Part shown: positions 8,051 through 16,658 of the stretch, piece by piece
Layout: every line of letters starts with the position of its first letter
Numbering within the stretch: position 1 is the first letter of the stretch
Source of the DNA: CAYVVD01 sp964454975
GTDB lineage: Bacteria > Bacteroidota > Ignavibacteria > Kapaibacteriales > UBA2268
NCBI GenBank assembly: GCA_964454975.1
Contig: CAYVVD010000025.1
Location: 1 to 46,667, forward strand
Reading direction: 5' to 3'
DNA: 46,667 bases
Position numbers and translations under genes: made by a program
The notes under the pieces: model-generated
Databases searched by the model: none
Seen by the model: the letters and a program-made list of their open reading frames with translations, nothing else
What the model was told of the DNA's origin: nothing

Positions 8051-8973
8051 TTGATGCTGTTAAAGTGTCTCAAGAAAAAAAATCGCTAAAATTCAAAAAT
8101 AGTGATCATGCTCCTTCTTTCAATTATGCAAAAGCTTTAATTATGCATCATGCAAAGAGCTTTTACTTAGCTTCAAAATTTATTCCGAAGAAAAAAAGGT
8201 ATGCTACTTTTGCTATTTATGCATTTTGCCGATTCGCGGATAATATTATCGATAAACCACGCAACAGATCAGATAAACAGAAGCTGGAAGAGCTGGAGGC
8301 GTTTAGAAATGAACTGATTATCGCACTTCAAAATGGTGAATCTGAACACCCTGCGATCGGTCCGTTTGTAATTGCTGTAAAGGAGTATAATATACCATTC
8401 GAATATCCTTTAGACTTGATTGCAGGAGTCAGGATGGATCTTGAAATTAACAGGTATGAGAGTTTTAAGAAGTTGTATGTCTTTTGCTACAGAGTAGCCG
8501 CCGTAGTAGGTTTAATGATGACTTATGTACTGGGCTTTAAAGATAAGAACACTCTCTTTTACGCAGAAAAGCTTGGTGTTGCAATGCAGCTTACCAACAT
8601 ACTCAGAGATATTAAAGAAGATAGTGAAATGGGAAGGATATATCTGCCAATGAATGAGATGCAGGAGTATGATGTAAGCGATGACGAGATTTTTGAATCC
8701 AGAATGTCGGATAATTTGAAAGAATTACTAATATTACAGGTTGAGAGAGCTCGAAAATATTATATTGAAGCAGAACCCGGAATAAAAATGCTTGATAATG
8801 ATTCAGCATTCTCAATAGTAGCGGCAAGCAGAATATATAGCAGAATTTTAAATAAAATCGAAAAAAACAATTACAATCCTTTTCTCGGAAGGGTTTTTGT
8901 ATCAAAAACAAAAAAACTGAAGATTATACTCAGAGAGTATCTTAGGTTTAAATCCGGTTTTGCCAATAAATGA
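8047..8973 (+). CDS. crtB: Phytoene synthase
   Basis: A 308-residue squalene/phytoene synthase that condenses two geranylgeranyl diphosphates into phytoene, the first committed carotenoid step. Both substrate-binding aspartate motifs are present: FCRFADNIID (DxxxD, residues 65-69) and NILRDIKEDSEMGRIYLP. Length is normal for the family. The start is GTG, overlapping the previous stop by four bases; its own stop overlaps the next ATG (ATGA), so translation is coupled on both sides. Confidence 0.93.
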   Translation: MIDAVKVSQEKKSLKFKNSDHAPSFNYAKALIMHHAKSFYLASKFIPKKKRYATFAIYAFCRFADNIIDKPRNRSDKQKLEELEAFRNELIIALQNGESEHPAIGPFVIAVKEYNIPFEYPLDLIAGVRMDLEINRYESFKKLYVFCYRVAAVVGLMMTYVLGFKDKNTLFYAEKLGVAMQLTNILRDIKEDSEMGRIYLPMNEMQEYDVSDDEIFESRMSDNLKELLILQVERARKYYIEAEPGIKMLDNDSAFSIVAASRIYSRILNKIEKNNYNPFLGRVFVSKTKKLKIILREYLRFKSGFANK

Positions 8974-9671
8974 TTAAAGCACAGCACAGCAATTTTGCTC
9001 ACTTTATTTTTAAATTATACCTCAAAAGGCTTGTAAAAAGTTCTTTTCATTCATTTAGGCTTGTTGGCGAAATACCTAATATTAACAATAGTTTACCATT
9101 GATTATTACACCGAATCATTCCACCTGGTGGGATGGTTTTTTTGTCTACCTTCTGAATGAACAATTTTTCATGAGAAAATTCTATTTGTTGATGTTGGAA
9201 AAACAACTAAATAAATATAAGTTCTTTTCAAAACTGGGTGCATTTTCTATTGAACAGAGTGCTCCTAAAAAAGTACTAGAGTCAATACATTACTCGGCAG
9301 GGATATTGAATCATGACTCAGTTTTTTTCATTTTTCCACAAGGTGAATTACTTCCGAATAATATCCGGCCAATAAGATTTCAAAAAGGCCTTAAAAAGAT
9401 AATTGAAATTTACGGGAAGAAACTTACAATTCTTCCAATGGCAATGAAAGCAGAATTACTCGGCGAGCAAAAACCGGATGTATTATTTTCGTTTGGGGAA
9501 GAACATATTTGTGACGCAGCATCATTTAAGGGTATCACTTCACTTGCTGAAGAAGTTGAAGAGTTATTAGACGGAATTGAGGAATCAATCCTGACTGGGA
9601 GGAAAACAGAAGAAATATTCAAAGGTGGTGAATCTGTCAGCAGCAAATCAGTTCGTTTTTTCAAGAAGTGA
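8970..9671 (+). CDS. PlsC-type acyltransferase, CruD-like carotenoid acyl transferase
   Basis: A 233-residue glycerophosphate acyltransferase-fold protein. The catalytic HxxxxD motif is visible as NHSTWWDG, followed by the later block FIFPQGELLPN that corresponds to the EGTR-type substrate motif. On its own it could be a phospholipid acyltransferase. Placed between crtB and a carotenoid-type glycosyltransferase, it more likely esterifies a glycosylated carotenoid with a fatty acid, the role given to CruD in green sulfur bacteria. The ATGA overlap with crtB supports co-expression. There is no long membrane segment; it probably sits peripherally on the inner membrane. Confidence 0.72.
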   Translation: MIKAQHSNFAHFIFKLYLKRLVKSSFHSFRLVGEIPNINNSLPLIITPNHSTWWDGFFVYLLNEQFFMRKFYLLMLEKQLNKYKFFSKLGAFSIEQSAPKKVLESIHYSAGILNHDSVFFIFPQGELLPNNIRPIRFQKGLKKIIEIYGKKLTILPMAMKAELLGEQKPDVLFSFGEEHICDAASFKGITSLAEEVEELLDGIEESILTGRKTEEIFKGGESVSSKSVRFFKK

Positions 9672-9679
9672 TGGTATAA

Positions 9680-10780
9680 ATGGATACTCTCTTATTAATA
9701 ATATCATTTCTATTAGCTATCCCACTGGCAATATCTATTTTCAACGGTTTCTCAGGACCATATCTGAAACATTATGGTTCAACTGAATATACTCCATTTG
9801 TATCAATCCTTGTTCCTGCCAGGAATGAAGAAAAAAATATAGAGGGAATAATAACAAGCCTTAAAGAACAGGATTATCCTGAATTTGAAATAATCATTCT
9901 GGATGACGAATCTACCGATAGCACCTACAGTCTGGGAAGCAAATATCAAGACAAGAGAATGAAAATAATCAAAGGCAATGTACTGCCTGGTGAATGGCTT
10001 GGAAAAAATTGGGCTTGCCAGCAATTAGCTGATTCTGCTAAAGGAAACATCTTTATTTTTACTGATGCTGATAACAGGCACTCAATTAATGCTGTAAAAT
10101 CAACTGTTTCAGCTATGCAAAAACATAATCTTGATTTTCTAAGTGCATTTCCCCAGCAATTTGCTATTAGTTTCTGGGAGAAAATGATAGTTCCGATGAT
10201 TGACCTGATAATCTATTCATTCCTGCCAATGTGGTTTACTTACCTGCTTCCATTTAAATCTCTTGCAGCTGCTAATGGCCAGTGGATTGCAATAAGAAAG
10301 GAAGCTTATCTCAGGTTAGGGGGGCATAAATCAGTCAAAGGTAAAGTCGTTGAAGATATTGAATTAGCGCGCAGGGCTAAATCATTAGGCCTTAAAACAC
10401 TGGTTGCTTCGGGCAAAGATCTTGTTTATTCCAGGATGTATGAGAGTCTTGAAGAAATAAAGAACGGACTTGGTAAAAACCTTTATGGTTTGACAGGAAA
10501 TAATCCTGCAGTTTTTTTTCTGTTTTTATTTTTCTTTCTGTTTATTTGCATCATCCCTTTTGCATTTCTACCATTTTCATTATATGCATTAATTCCTTTT
10601 GGTATGATTTTGTTTTGGCAAGCAATCCTCGCAACTTGTTACAAACACAATTATTTGAGAGTGATCTTGTATCCGGTCTCTTTTATAGGAATTGTATTAA
10701 TAGGTATAAGGTCATTTCTTATGAGTAGTAATGGTGAAATTCAATGGAAAGGCAGGAGTATAATTCCTCGAAATGGTTAA
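9680..10780 (+). CDS. Family 2 glycosyltransferase, CruC/CrtQ-like
   Basis: A 366-residue membrane-bound GT2 enzyme. After an N-terminal membrane helix (about 2-20) comes SILVPARNEEKNIEGIITSL, DDESTDST and IFIFTDADN (DxD-type nucleotide-sugar site). GEWLGKNWACQQLA is characteristic of the carotenoid/hopanoid-type branch of GT2. AANGQWIAIR and VVEDIELARRAK supply the later acceptor and catalytic residues. Three hydrophobic helices lie near the C-terminus (about 275-355). In this operon it most likely glycosylates a hydroxylated carotenoid end group (CruC role). It follows the acyltransferase by 8 bases and overlaps the hydratase gene by 8. Confidence 0.8.
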   Translation: MDTLLLIISFLLAIPLAISIFNGFSGPYLKHYGSTEYTPFVSILVPARNEEKNIEGIITSLKEQDYPEFEIIILDDESTDSTYSLGSKYQDKRMKIIKGNVLPGEWLGKNWACQQLADSAKGNIFIFTDADNRHSINAVKSTVSAMQKHNLDFLSAFPQQFAISFWEKMIVPMIDLIIYSFLPMWFTYLLPFKSLAAANGQWIAIRKEAYLRLGGHKSVKGKVVEDIELARRAKSLGLKTLVASGKDLVYSRMYESLEEIKNGLGKNLYGLTGNNPAVFFLFLFFFLFICIIPFAFLPFSLYALIPFGMILFWQAILATCYKHNYLRVILYPVSFIGIVLIGIRSFLMSSNGEIQWKGRSIIPRNG

Positions 10781-11432
10781 ATGGGAGAAGAATCGAATAA
10801 TAATATTATATGTCCTTTTATTTGCCGGGGGACTGTGGCATATTCTCGATTGGTTTGGTGATATAATGGGAATCATATCCGGCCCTTTCATTATCGCCAT
10901 AGCAATTTTGCAGATTTATGAATTTCTTAGAGTTAATAATTCAAAGGCTGAAATTTTATTTTACTCCGGATTCGTTATTGTTTCGAGCTTTTTTCTGGAA
11001 TATACCGGAGTTGAAAGCGGTGTTATTTTTGGTAACTATGATTATGGAAATGTTCTATCACCTCAAATAGCAGATGTCCCTTTCGCTATTGGTTTTGCAT
11101 GGATTTCAACAATTCTTGCATCAATAGGATTAACAATAATGATTATAAAATGGGACAAAAAAAGAAATATATTTCTTTTTGTAATTATTAATGCTCTTTT
11201 TATGACTCTTTTTGATTATATGCTTGAGCCTGTGGCTGTTAAGCTTGGGTATTGGTCATGGGAAAGTGGCAATATACCTGTCAGAAATTATATTGCCTGG
11301 TTTGCATTTGGGAGCATATATTCGTATATATTTTTGTGGTTGCAAAAAGTCAGAGAATTTAATATACCACCTCTTTTCATTCATTCTTACATTGCCCAGA
11401 TTATATATTTTTTATTGGTTATGATTGCCTGA
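10773..11432 (+). CDS. cruF: CruF-like carotenoid 1',2'-hydratase
   Basis: A 219-residue integral membrane protein with about six or seven hydrophobic segments. It shows the carotenoid-synthesis family pattern: FLEYTGVESGVIFGNYDYGN early, and MLEPVAVKLGYWSWESGNIP followed by NYIAWF late. The expected reaction is addition of water to the terminal 1',2' double bond of an acyclic end group, giving the tertiary hydroxyl on which the CrtD-like desaturase and glycosyltransferase would act. It is the last gene of the operon, overlapping the previous one by 8 bases and the convergent signal-peptidase-like gene by 21 bases. Confidence 0.82.
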   Translation: MVKWEKNRIIILYVLLFAGGLWHILDWFGDIMGIISGPFIIAIAILQIYEFLRVNNSKAEILFYSGFVIVSSFFLEYTGVESGVIFGNYDYGNVLSPQIADVPFAIGFAWISTILASIGLTIMIIKWDKKRNIFLFVIINALFMTLFDYMLEPVAVKLGYWSWESGNIPVRNYIAWFAFGSIYSYIFLWLQKVREFNIPPLFIHSYIAQIIYFLLVMIA

Positions 11433-12500
11433 ATAATAGATTCCTTTTATTGATTCTATGCCTTCCTTCTCATTGATTCCTATAGTTCTCTTAGAAGGAT
11501 ATATGATTTTATATGGCTTGCCGATTATTTTATATCTGCTAACCTGTCCAAAATCCCGGGAATCAATCCCATTTTCAAAATTATCTGATAACAAGAAATA
11601 TCCGAAAAGAGGGATTACACCATTTGAGTCAACCTGTTGAGCCATTTTCTCATAATCAGTTCCGAGAGAATCAGTCTTAAGTTTACCGTTTATATAAATC
11701 CCTTCAGGTGATGGAATAAGTGTATCGCCGGGAGAAGCAAAAACTCTGAGGAAGTATGATCGAAGTGAATCTTCATGAAATTCATAAAAAAAGACAATGT
11801 CTCCTGTTTGGAGTGAGTCAGTGCTGTTAATTTCTACAAGTATGTAATCTCCTTTTCGAATATTACCGTTTAGCGAATCAGAGTCAGAATAAACAATATA
11901 AATGAAATTATTGAATACGAGGTTAATTGAGTAACTAAGGGTAAAAAATACCAGGATTACACTGAGATTTAGTATTGTAATATCCTTCCTGTTGATTTCC
12001 CTGTACCTGCCGGAGACATAATGTGTAATCCGGGAAGCTATAAAAAATGCAATAGCCCATGCAGGCAGGAGCATGATTTTATCGTCAAGGAAGAATACGA
12101 CTAAAATGGCAATAGTAGCAATAATCCATCCAATAGCATTTTTGTAATAGAGCAATCCAAGGCCGGGTAGGATGATATTCAGAAATTGAGCAAACCATGG
12201 TTCTTTCATCTTTATTCTTTGACTTTCATCTGAAGGACTGTTAGCTTTTTTGGCAATGCTTAAAGAGAAATAAGCAAATAATATGCAAAGGAGTATTAAT
12301 CCCGTTAAAATATATGCAAGGTGATATATGGTTCCGGCAGGATGGCTCAGTAGAACAAAAAAGAAAATAATAAATCCTGTAAAGAGCATTATTCCAATCA
12401 CTCCGGGAAAAATCTTCCTTATGAAAAGCATACCCAATCCCGGAAGAACAAAACTCAAAGATGCTGCCAGCCAGGGTTCCCTGAATTTATATGAATTCAT
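11412..12500 (-). CDS. Signal peptidase I-like S26 protein lacking the catalytic lysine
   Basis: A 362-residue membrane protein. The N-terminal half has several membrane helices and a duplicated motif: EPWLAASLSFVLPGLGMLF (8-26) and EPWFAQFLNIILPGLGLLY (100-118). The C-terminal half is an S26 peptidase domain. Ser209 aligns with the nucleophile (SLNGNIRKGDYILVE), GDIVFF matches box C, and SDNFENGIDSRDFG (305-318) matches the SGDN...DSR box. The general-base lysine of the usual YIKR...PGD block is replaced by leucine: YFLRVFASPGD, Leu251. With a Ser/Lys dyad broken, conventional preprotein cleavage is doubtful. It may be inactive, use another base, or be a specialised paralogue. It converges on and overlaps the CruF-like gene by 21 bases. 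Confidence 0.75.
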   Translation of the reverse strand: MNSYKFREPWLAASLSFVLPGLGMLFIRKIFPGVIGIMLFTGFIIFFFVLLSHPAGTIYHLAYILTGLILLCILFAYFSLSIAKKANSPSDESQRIKMKEPWFAQFLNIILPGLGLLYYKNAIGWIIATIAILVVFFLDDKIMLLPAWAIAFFIASRITHYVSGRYREINRKDITILNLSVILVFFTLSYSINLVFNNFIYIVYSDSDSLNGNIRKGDYILVEINSTDSLQTGDIVFFYEFHEDSLRSYFLRVFASPGDTLIPSPEGIYINGKLKTDSLGTDYEKMAQQVDSNGVIPLFGYFLLSDNFENGIDSRDFGQVSRYKIIGKPYKIIYPSKRTIGINEKEGIESIKGIYYSGNHNQ

Positions 12501-12626
12501 ACGATATTCGGATGATTTATAACAGCCTTAATTGAATACTAATTGAAAATTAACATATCCTTTATTCTTAATTCAAGAATGTGTGTTAATCTTGCATCTT
12601 CAAATTAATAATTCTTTGGGGCACTG

Positions 12627-15404
12627 ATGTTCAAAATATTCTTGGCACTGATAATTATCCTAATTTCAAGCACTGAAATTTTCGCACAGAATGCTTCAAT
12701 TAACGGCGTAATAACAGCTGAAGAAGACGGCCTCGAGCTGGATGGGGCAAATGTTTTTCTTATAGGTACGAAATACGGTGCAAAGGCAGGGGGTAACGGT
12801 GAATTCAAAATCACAGACATTGCTCCTGGAAAATACAGGCTGAAAATCAGCTTTATTGGTTATACTACTCAATATATAAATACTGAACTAAATTCCGGAC
12901 AAGTATTAGAGCTTGTTATTGAACTGGAAACAAGTGATATAACCAGCAAAGCGGTATCTGTTGTTTCCAGCAGGGCAGAGTTTCGTGAAACACCTGTTGC
13001 TTTCTCAACAGTTTCCAAGGAGGAGCTTGAAATAAAACTTGGCAACAGGGACATACCAATGCTTATGAACCAGACCCCGGGTGTTTATGCCAGTGAAAAT
13101 GGTGGAGGTGCAGGTGATGCAAGAATTAACATTCGTGGATTTAACCAGAGAAACATAGCTGTAATGATAAACGGTGTTCCAATTAACGATATGGAGAGCG
13201 GGTGGGTTTACTGGTCCAACTGGGCAGGTCTGGGTGATGTAACTTCTTCGGTACAGATACAGCGGGGACTTGGCGCCAGCAGAATAGCCAATCCCTCAAT
13301 AGGCGGAACAATGAATATTGTTTCAGATGCAGCCCAACAAAGGCCTGGTTTCGAATTCCGACAGGCTTATGGATCCGATATGTACCTTAAATCATCCCTG
13401 ATTGCAAACACAGGCAAAATGGATGATTGGGCATTTACATTTATGGGTATCCGCTCCACCGGTGACGGCGCAATTGATATGACATACAATGATCAATGGA
13501 CGTACTATTTCGCCGCCAGCTATGATTTGTCTATAGATCATCAGTTTGATTTATACGTTACAGGCGCTCCACAGGAACATGGCCAGCGATATTACAGGAG
13601 CAAACAAAAAATATGGGTCTTTGATACTGAATACGCACTGGACAATGGAGTAACTGAAGATGATATTGATGACCGTGTCAATAGCGACCTGGGTATCAGC
13701 TATAATCCTAACTGGGGTTATATAAGCGATCCGGGGCAGTCATATTATAACGGAAGCTTGCATGACACGCGATTTAATGACAGGCTAATGGACAGGGAAA
13801 ATTACTATCACAAGCCATATATCAATCTTAACTGGTTTTGGCAGATTAGTGAAAATGTCAGTCTTACAAATGTCTTTTATACATCATTTGGTAACGGAGG
13901 TGGTTCATCAGGAAAGGGATTTCCGTTTCTTTATCTTCAGGACAGGCCTGGTGAAGACGGGCAGCTCGACTTCCAGAAAAAATATGATAATCATCAGGTT
14001 AATATAGATGACAGATGGAGCCTGACTGAAACGAGAGCATTGACGGCACTTGGAAACAACGTAAATAATCACAACTGGTATGGATATCTGGGTACATTTG
14101 ATATTCAGGCTACACGGAATTTGTACATTCAGGCAGGATTGGATATTCGCTTCTATACAGGAGAGCATTATTCTGAAGTGCGGAACCTATTAGGCGGGGA
14201 TTACTATGTTGAGACAATCAGGAATAACTTTGGTGAGTTTCCTGACTCCACCTCTAACCTGAATAATGCAAATGACAAAGACAAATGGATGAGGCGTCTC
14301 GGCGATAAAATTGGTTGGCACAATGAAAATACAATTAATTGGTATGGTGGTTTTGCACAGGCTGAATATCGAGGTGCAGACATAACAGCATACATTAACC
14401 TTTCTACATCATTTAATCAGTACAAAAGGCTCGACCACTTCAGGACACCCGAATCAACTCCATCTAACGAAATGGACTGGGTAAATCTATCAGGCTGGAC
14501 AATAAAAGGCGGGGCGAATTATAATATCAGCAAGACCGTCAATATTTATGCAAATACAGGATACTATACCAGGCCTCCTCTTTTCAGGGCGGTAATTGAT
14601 TTTGACAATACTGTAACGGATCCGCTTATCAACGAAAATGTTTATTCAGTTGAACTTGGTACAGGTTACATGGATGACGGTATTAGGGCAAATCTAAACA
14701 CCTACATCACTTATTGGGAAGACAGGAACTGGAACACAAGCGCCACCGATGATTCAACGGGAAGAGTGTTCAGGGTGCTTCTTCGAGGAATTGATGCAAG
14801 GCATATGGGGATAGAATTCGATGCAGATTATAATATTTTCAGGAACCTGAAACTGAACTTGATGGCATCATATGCTGATTGGCAGTGGATTAATGATGTA
14901 AACGCCACTGTTTCTAACGATGAATTTCCAAATGTGAAGGACACAGTAAACGTATATTCACATGGTCTGCATGTCGGAGATGCAGCACAAAAAACTCTCG
15001 GTGCCGGTATTACCTGGTTTTTTGCACGCCGTTCTTACTTCAATATCAACTACACATATTTTATGGATTATTATTCCAACTTTGACCCGATTAAGAGGGA
15101 TGATCCAACAAGGCGCGATCAACCATGGATTATACCAAACTACGGATTGGCAGACCTGCACGCAAAATATACACTGCCGTTTGAATTCCCGTACGGCGGT
15201 GATATTGCTCTGAAATTAAATGTCTTTAATCTCTTCGATACTAAGTATATTTCAGATGCCGATGAGGGCAACCTGTATGATCAGGGCGGGGAAGACGACC
15301 CTGATAGTGAAAAACCACGCGGTTTTGAAAGAAATGCAGCAAACGCTTATGTTTTCTTTGGTATGCCTCTTAGGTGGAGTCTTGCATTATGGATTGAATT
15401 TTAA
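12627..15404 (+). CDS. TonB-dependent outer membrane receptor
   Basis: A 925-residue outer membrane transporter. It has a signal peptide (1-20, ending FAQ) and a carboxypeptidase-regulatory-like beta domain (about 22-105; GGNGEFKITDIAPGKYRLKI). The plug follows (about 115-235), including MLMNQTPGVYASE, RINIRGFNQRN and IQRGLGASRIANPSIGGTM. The rest is a beta-barrel rich in alternating aromatic strands, ending in LRWSLALWIEF with a C-terminal Phe as usual for outer membrane barrels. It imports an unknown ligand using TonB energy. The kelch gene starts 9 bases downstream, so the two are very likely one transcript. Confidence 0.9.
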   Translation: MFKIFLALIIILISSTEIFAQNASINGVITAEEDGLELDGANVFLIGTKYGAKAGGNGEFKITDIAPGKYRLKISFIGYTTQYINTELNSGQVLELVIELETSDITSKAVSVVSSRAEFRETPVAFSTVSKEELEIKLGNRDIPMLMNQTPGVYASENGGGAGDARINIRGFNQRNIAVMINGVPINDMESGWVYWSNWAGLGDVTSSVQIQRGLGASRIANPSIGGTMNIVSDAAQQRPGFEFRQAYGSDMYLKSSLIANTGKMDDWAFTFMGIRSTGDGAIDMTYNDQWTYYFAASYDLSIDHQFDLYVTGAPQEHGQRYYRSKQKIWVFDTEYALDNGVTEDDIDDRVNSDLGISYNPNWGYISDPGQSYYNGSLHDTRFNDRLMDRENYYHKPYINLNWFWQISENVSLTNVFYTSFGNGGGSSGKGFPFLYLQDRPGEDGQLDFQKKYDNHQVNIDDRWSLTETRALTALGNNVNNHNWYGYLGTFDIQATRNLYIQAGLDIRFYTGEHYSEVRNLLGGDYYVETIRNNFGEFPDSTSNLNNANDKDKWMRRLGDKIGWHNENTINWYGGFAQAEYRGADITAYINLSTSFNQYKRLDHFRTPESTPSNEMDWVNLSGWTIKGGANYNISKTVNIYANTGYYTRPPLFRAVIDFDNTVTDPLINENVYSVELGTGYMDDGIRANLNTYITYWEDRNWNTSATDDSTGRVFRVLLRGIDARHMGIEFDADYNIFRNLKLNLMASYADWQWINDVNATVSNDEFPNVKDTVNVYSHGLHVGDAAQKTLGAGITWFFARRSYFNINYTYFMDYYSNFDPIKRDDPTRRDQPWIIPNYGLADLHAKYTLPFEFPYGGDIALKLNVFNLFDTKYISDADEGNLYDQGGEDDPDSEKPRGFERNAANAYVFFGMPLRWSLALWIEF

Positions 15405-15413
15405 GGTGGTACA

Positions 15414-16658
15414 ATGAATAATCTAATAAAATTATTTATAATAATTTGCCTTCCGGTTATACTTTTGTCTCAGGGAACCTGGGTATCAAAAGCTCCAATG
15501 CTAACTAACAGGACTTCCATGCCGGGGCATGGAGTTGTAATTGATGATAAAATATACATTGGATGCGGTTTTGATGGTGTCAATGCCCTCTCTACAATCG
15601 AAGTATTCAACCCGCAAACTGATTCATGGAGCATTGAAACAAACATGCCTGCAACAAACAGCCAGTGCGAGATGGTGTCAATCGGACACAAGATTTATAT
15701 ACTCGGTGGAGCGATAGATTTCCCTGAAGCTACTAATACTCTTTATGAATATGATGTTATTACCGGTCAATGGTCTCAAAAAGCTCCAATGAGTAAACCT
15801 CGAAAGAATTTTGCTGCCGATTTATTACATGGAAAGATTTACGCATTTGGCGGTTCAGAGTATTATACACAAAACAACCAGGATGAACTTGCAAGTGTTG
15901 AAGTTTATGACCCTGAAACAGATACCTGGACATTCGCTGCTGAAATGCCAGAACCACGTGCATCACATGCTGTTGCTGTCCTTAATGCTAAAGCCTATAT
16001 ATTAGGCGGAAGCGACTGGGTTGATGGCAGCTATAAGAACATTGCCGAAATTGATGTATATGATCCAAATTTGGATTCCTGGGAAAGGCTGAACGCAAAA
16101 ATTAATACTCGTTTTTTGCTTGCAGCTTCGGCTTCATCCGGTAAAATTTATGCAATAGGCGGAGCCGGATTTGAAGGAAGCAGTCAATTAGTTGAGGAGT
16201 TTAATCCCGCTAACAATGAAATTCGGGAAGTAACATCAATGCCAACAGGACGTTCTTCAATGTCAGCAGTAAATTACCACAATGCTGTTTATGTAATTGG
16301 AGGACGTTCAGCAGAGAATCCCTCAAATTTTGTTGAAGCCTATATTCCTGACGGAGTGAGCGCTATTGAAGAAGATGATGAGGACTTCTTTATGTTTGAT
16401 TTAGACATTAACATTTTTCCGAATCCTACTACCGACATCTTCACGTTGGAATACAGCCTTGAAAGGAACGGGAATGTAAAAATCTTCCTGACCGATATCC
16501 CCGGTAAGTTCATTGGCAACATCTCAGATGTCTTCAGAGTGGAGGGAGACTACTCAATAGATGTTGACCTTGATGAATGGGAATTAAAATCTGGTGTCTA
16601 TTTACTCAACATTGAAGTAAATGGAAAAAAAATCACCAAGAAAATAATCAGGTATTAA
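15414..16658 (+). CDS. Secreted kelch beta-propeller with T9SS sorting domain
   Basis: A 414-residue exported protein with a signal peptide (about 1-19) and about six kelch blades (20-315). The repeated pattern is YIxGGxxx...VEVYDPxTDxW, for example KIYAFGGSEYY and YILGGSDWVDG. The C-terminal T9SS type A domain begins INIFPNPTTDIF (about 332-414). RBS AAGGTGG lies just before the ATG. Its position directly behind a TonB receptor suggests a surface partner for ligand capture or polymer binding, although kelch propellers can also be enzymes. The stop overlaps the convergent endonuclease gene by four bases. Confidence 0.85.
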   Translation: MNNLIKLFIIICLPVILLSQGTWVSKAPMLTNRTSMPGHGVVIDDKIYIGCGFDGVNALSTIEVFNPQTDSWSIETNMPATNSQCEMVSIGHKIYILGGAIDFPEATNTLYEYDVITGQWSQKAPMSKPRKNFAADLLHGKIYAFGGSEYYTQNNQDELASVEVYDPETDTWTFAAEMPEPRASHAVAVLNAKAYILGGSDWVDGSYKNIAEIDVYDPNLDSWERLNAKINTRFLLAASASSGKIYAIGGAGFEGSSQLVEEFNPANNEIREVTSMPTGRSSMSAVNYHNAVYVIGGRSAENPSNFVEAYIPDGVSAIEEDDEDFFMFDLDINIFPNPTTDIFTLEYSLERNGNVKIFLTDIPGKFIGNISDVFRVEGDYSIDVDLDEWELKSGVYLLNIEVNGKKITKKIIRY

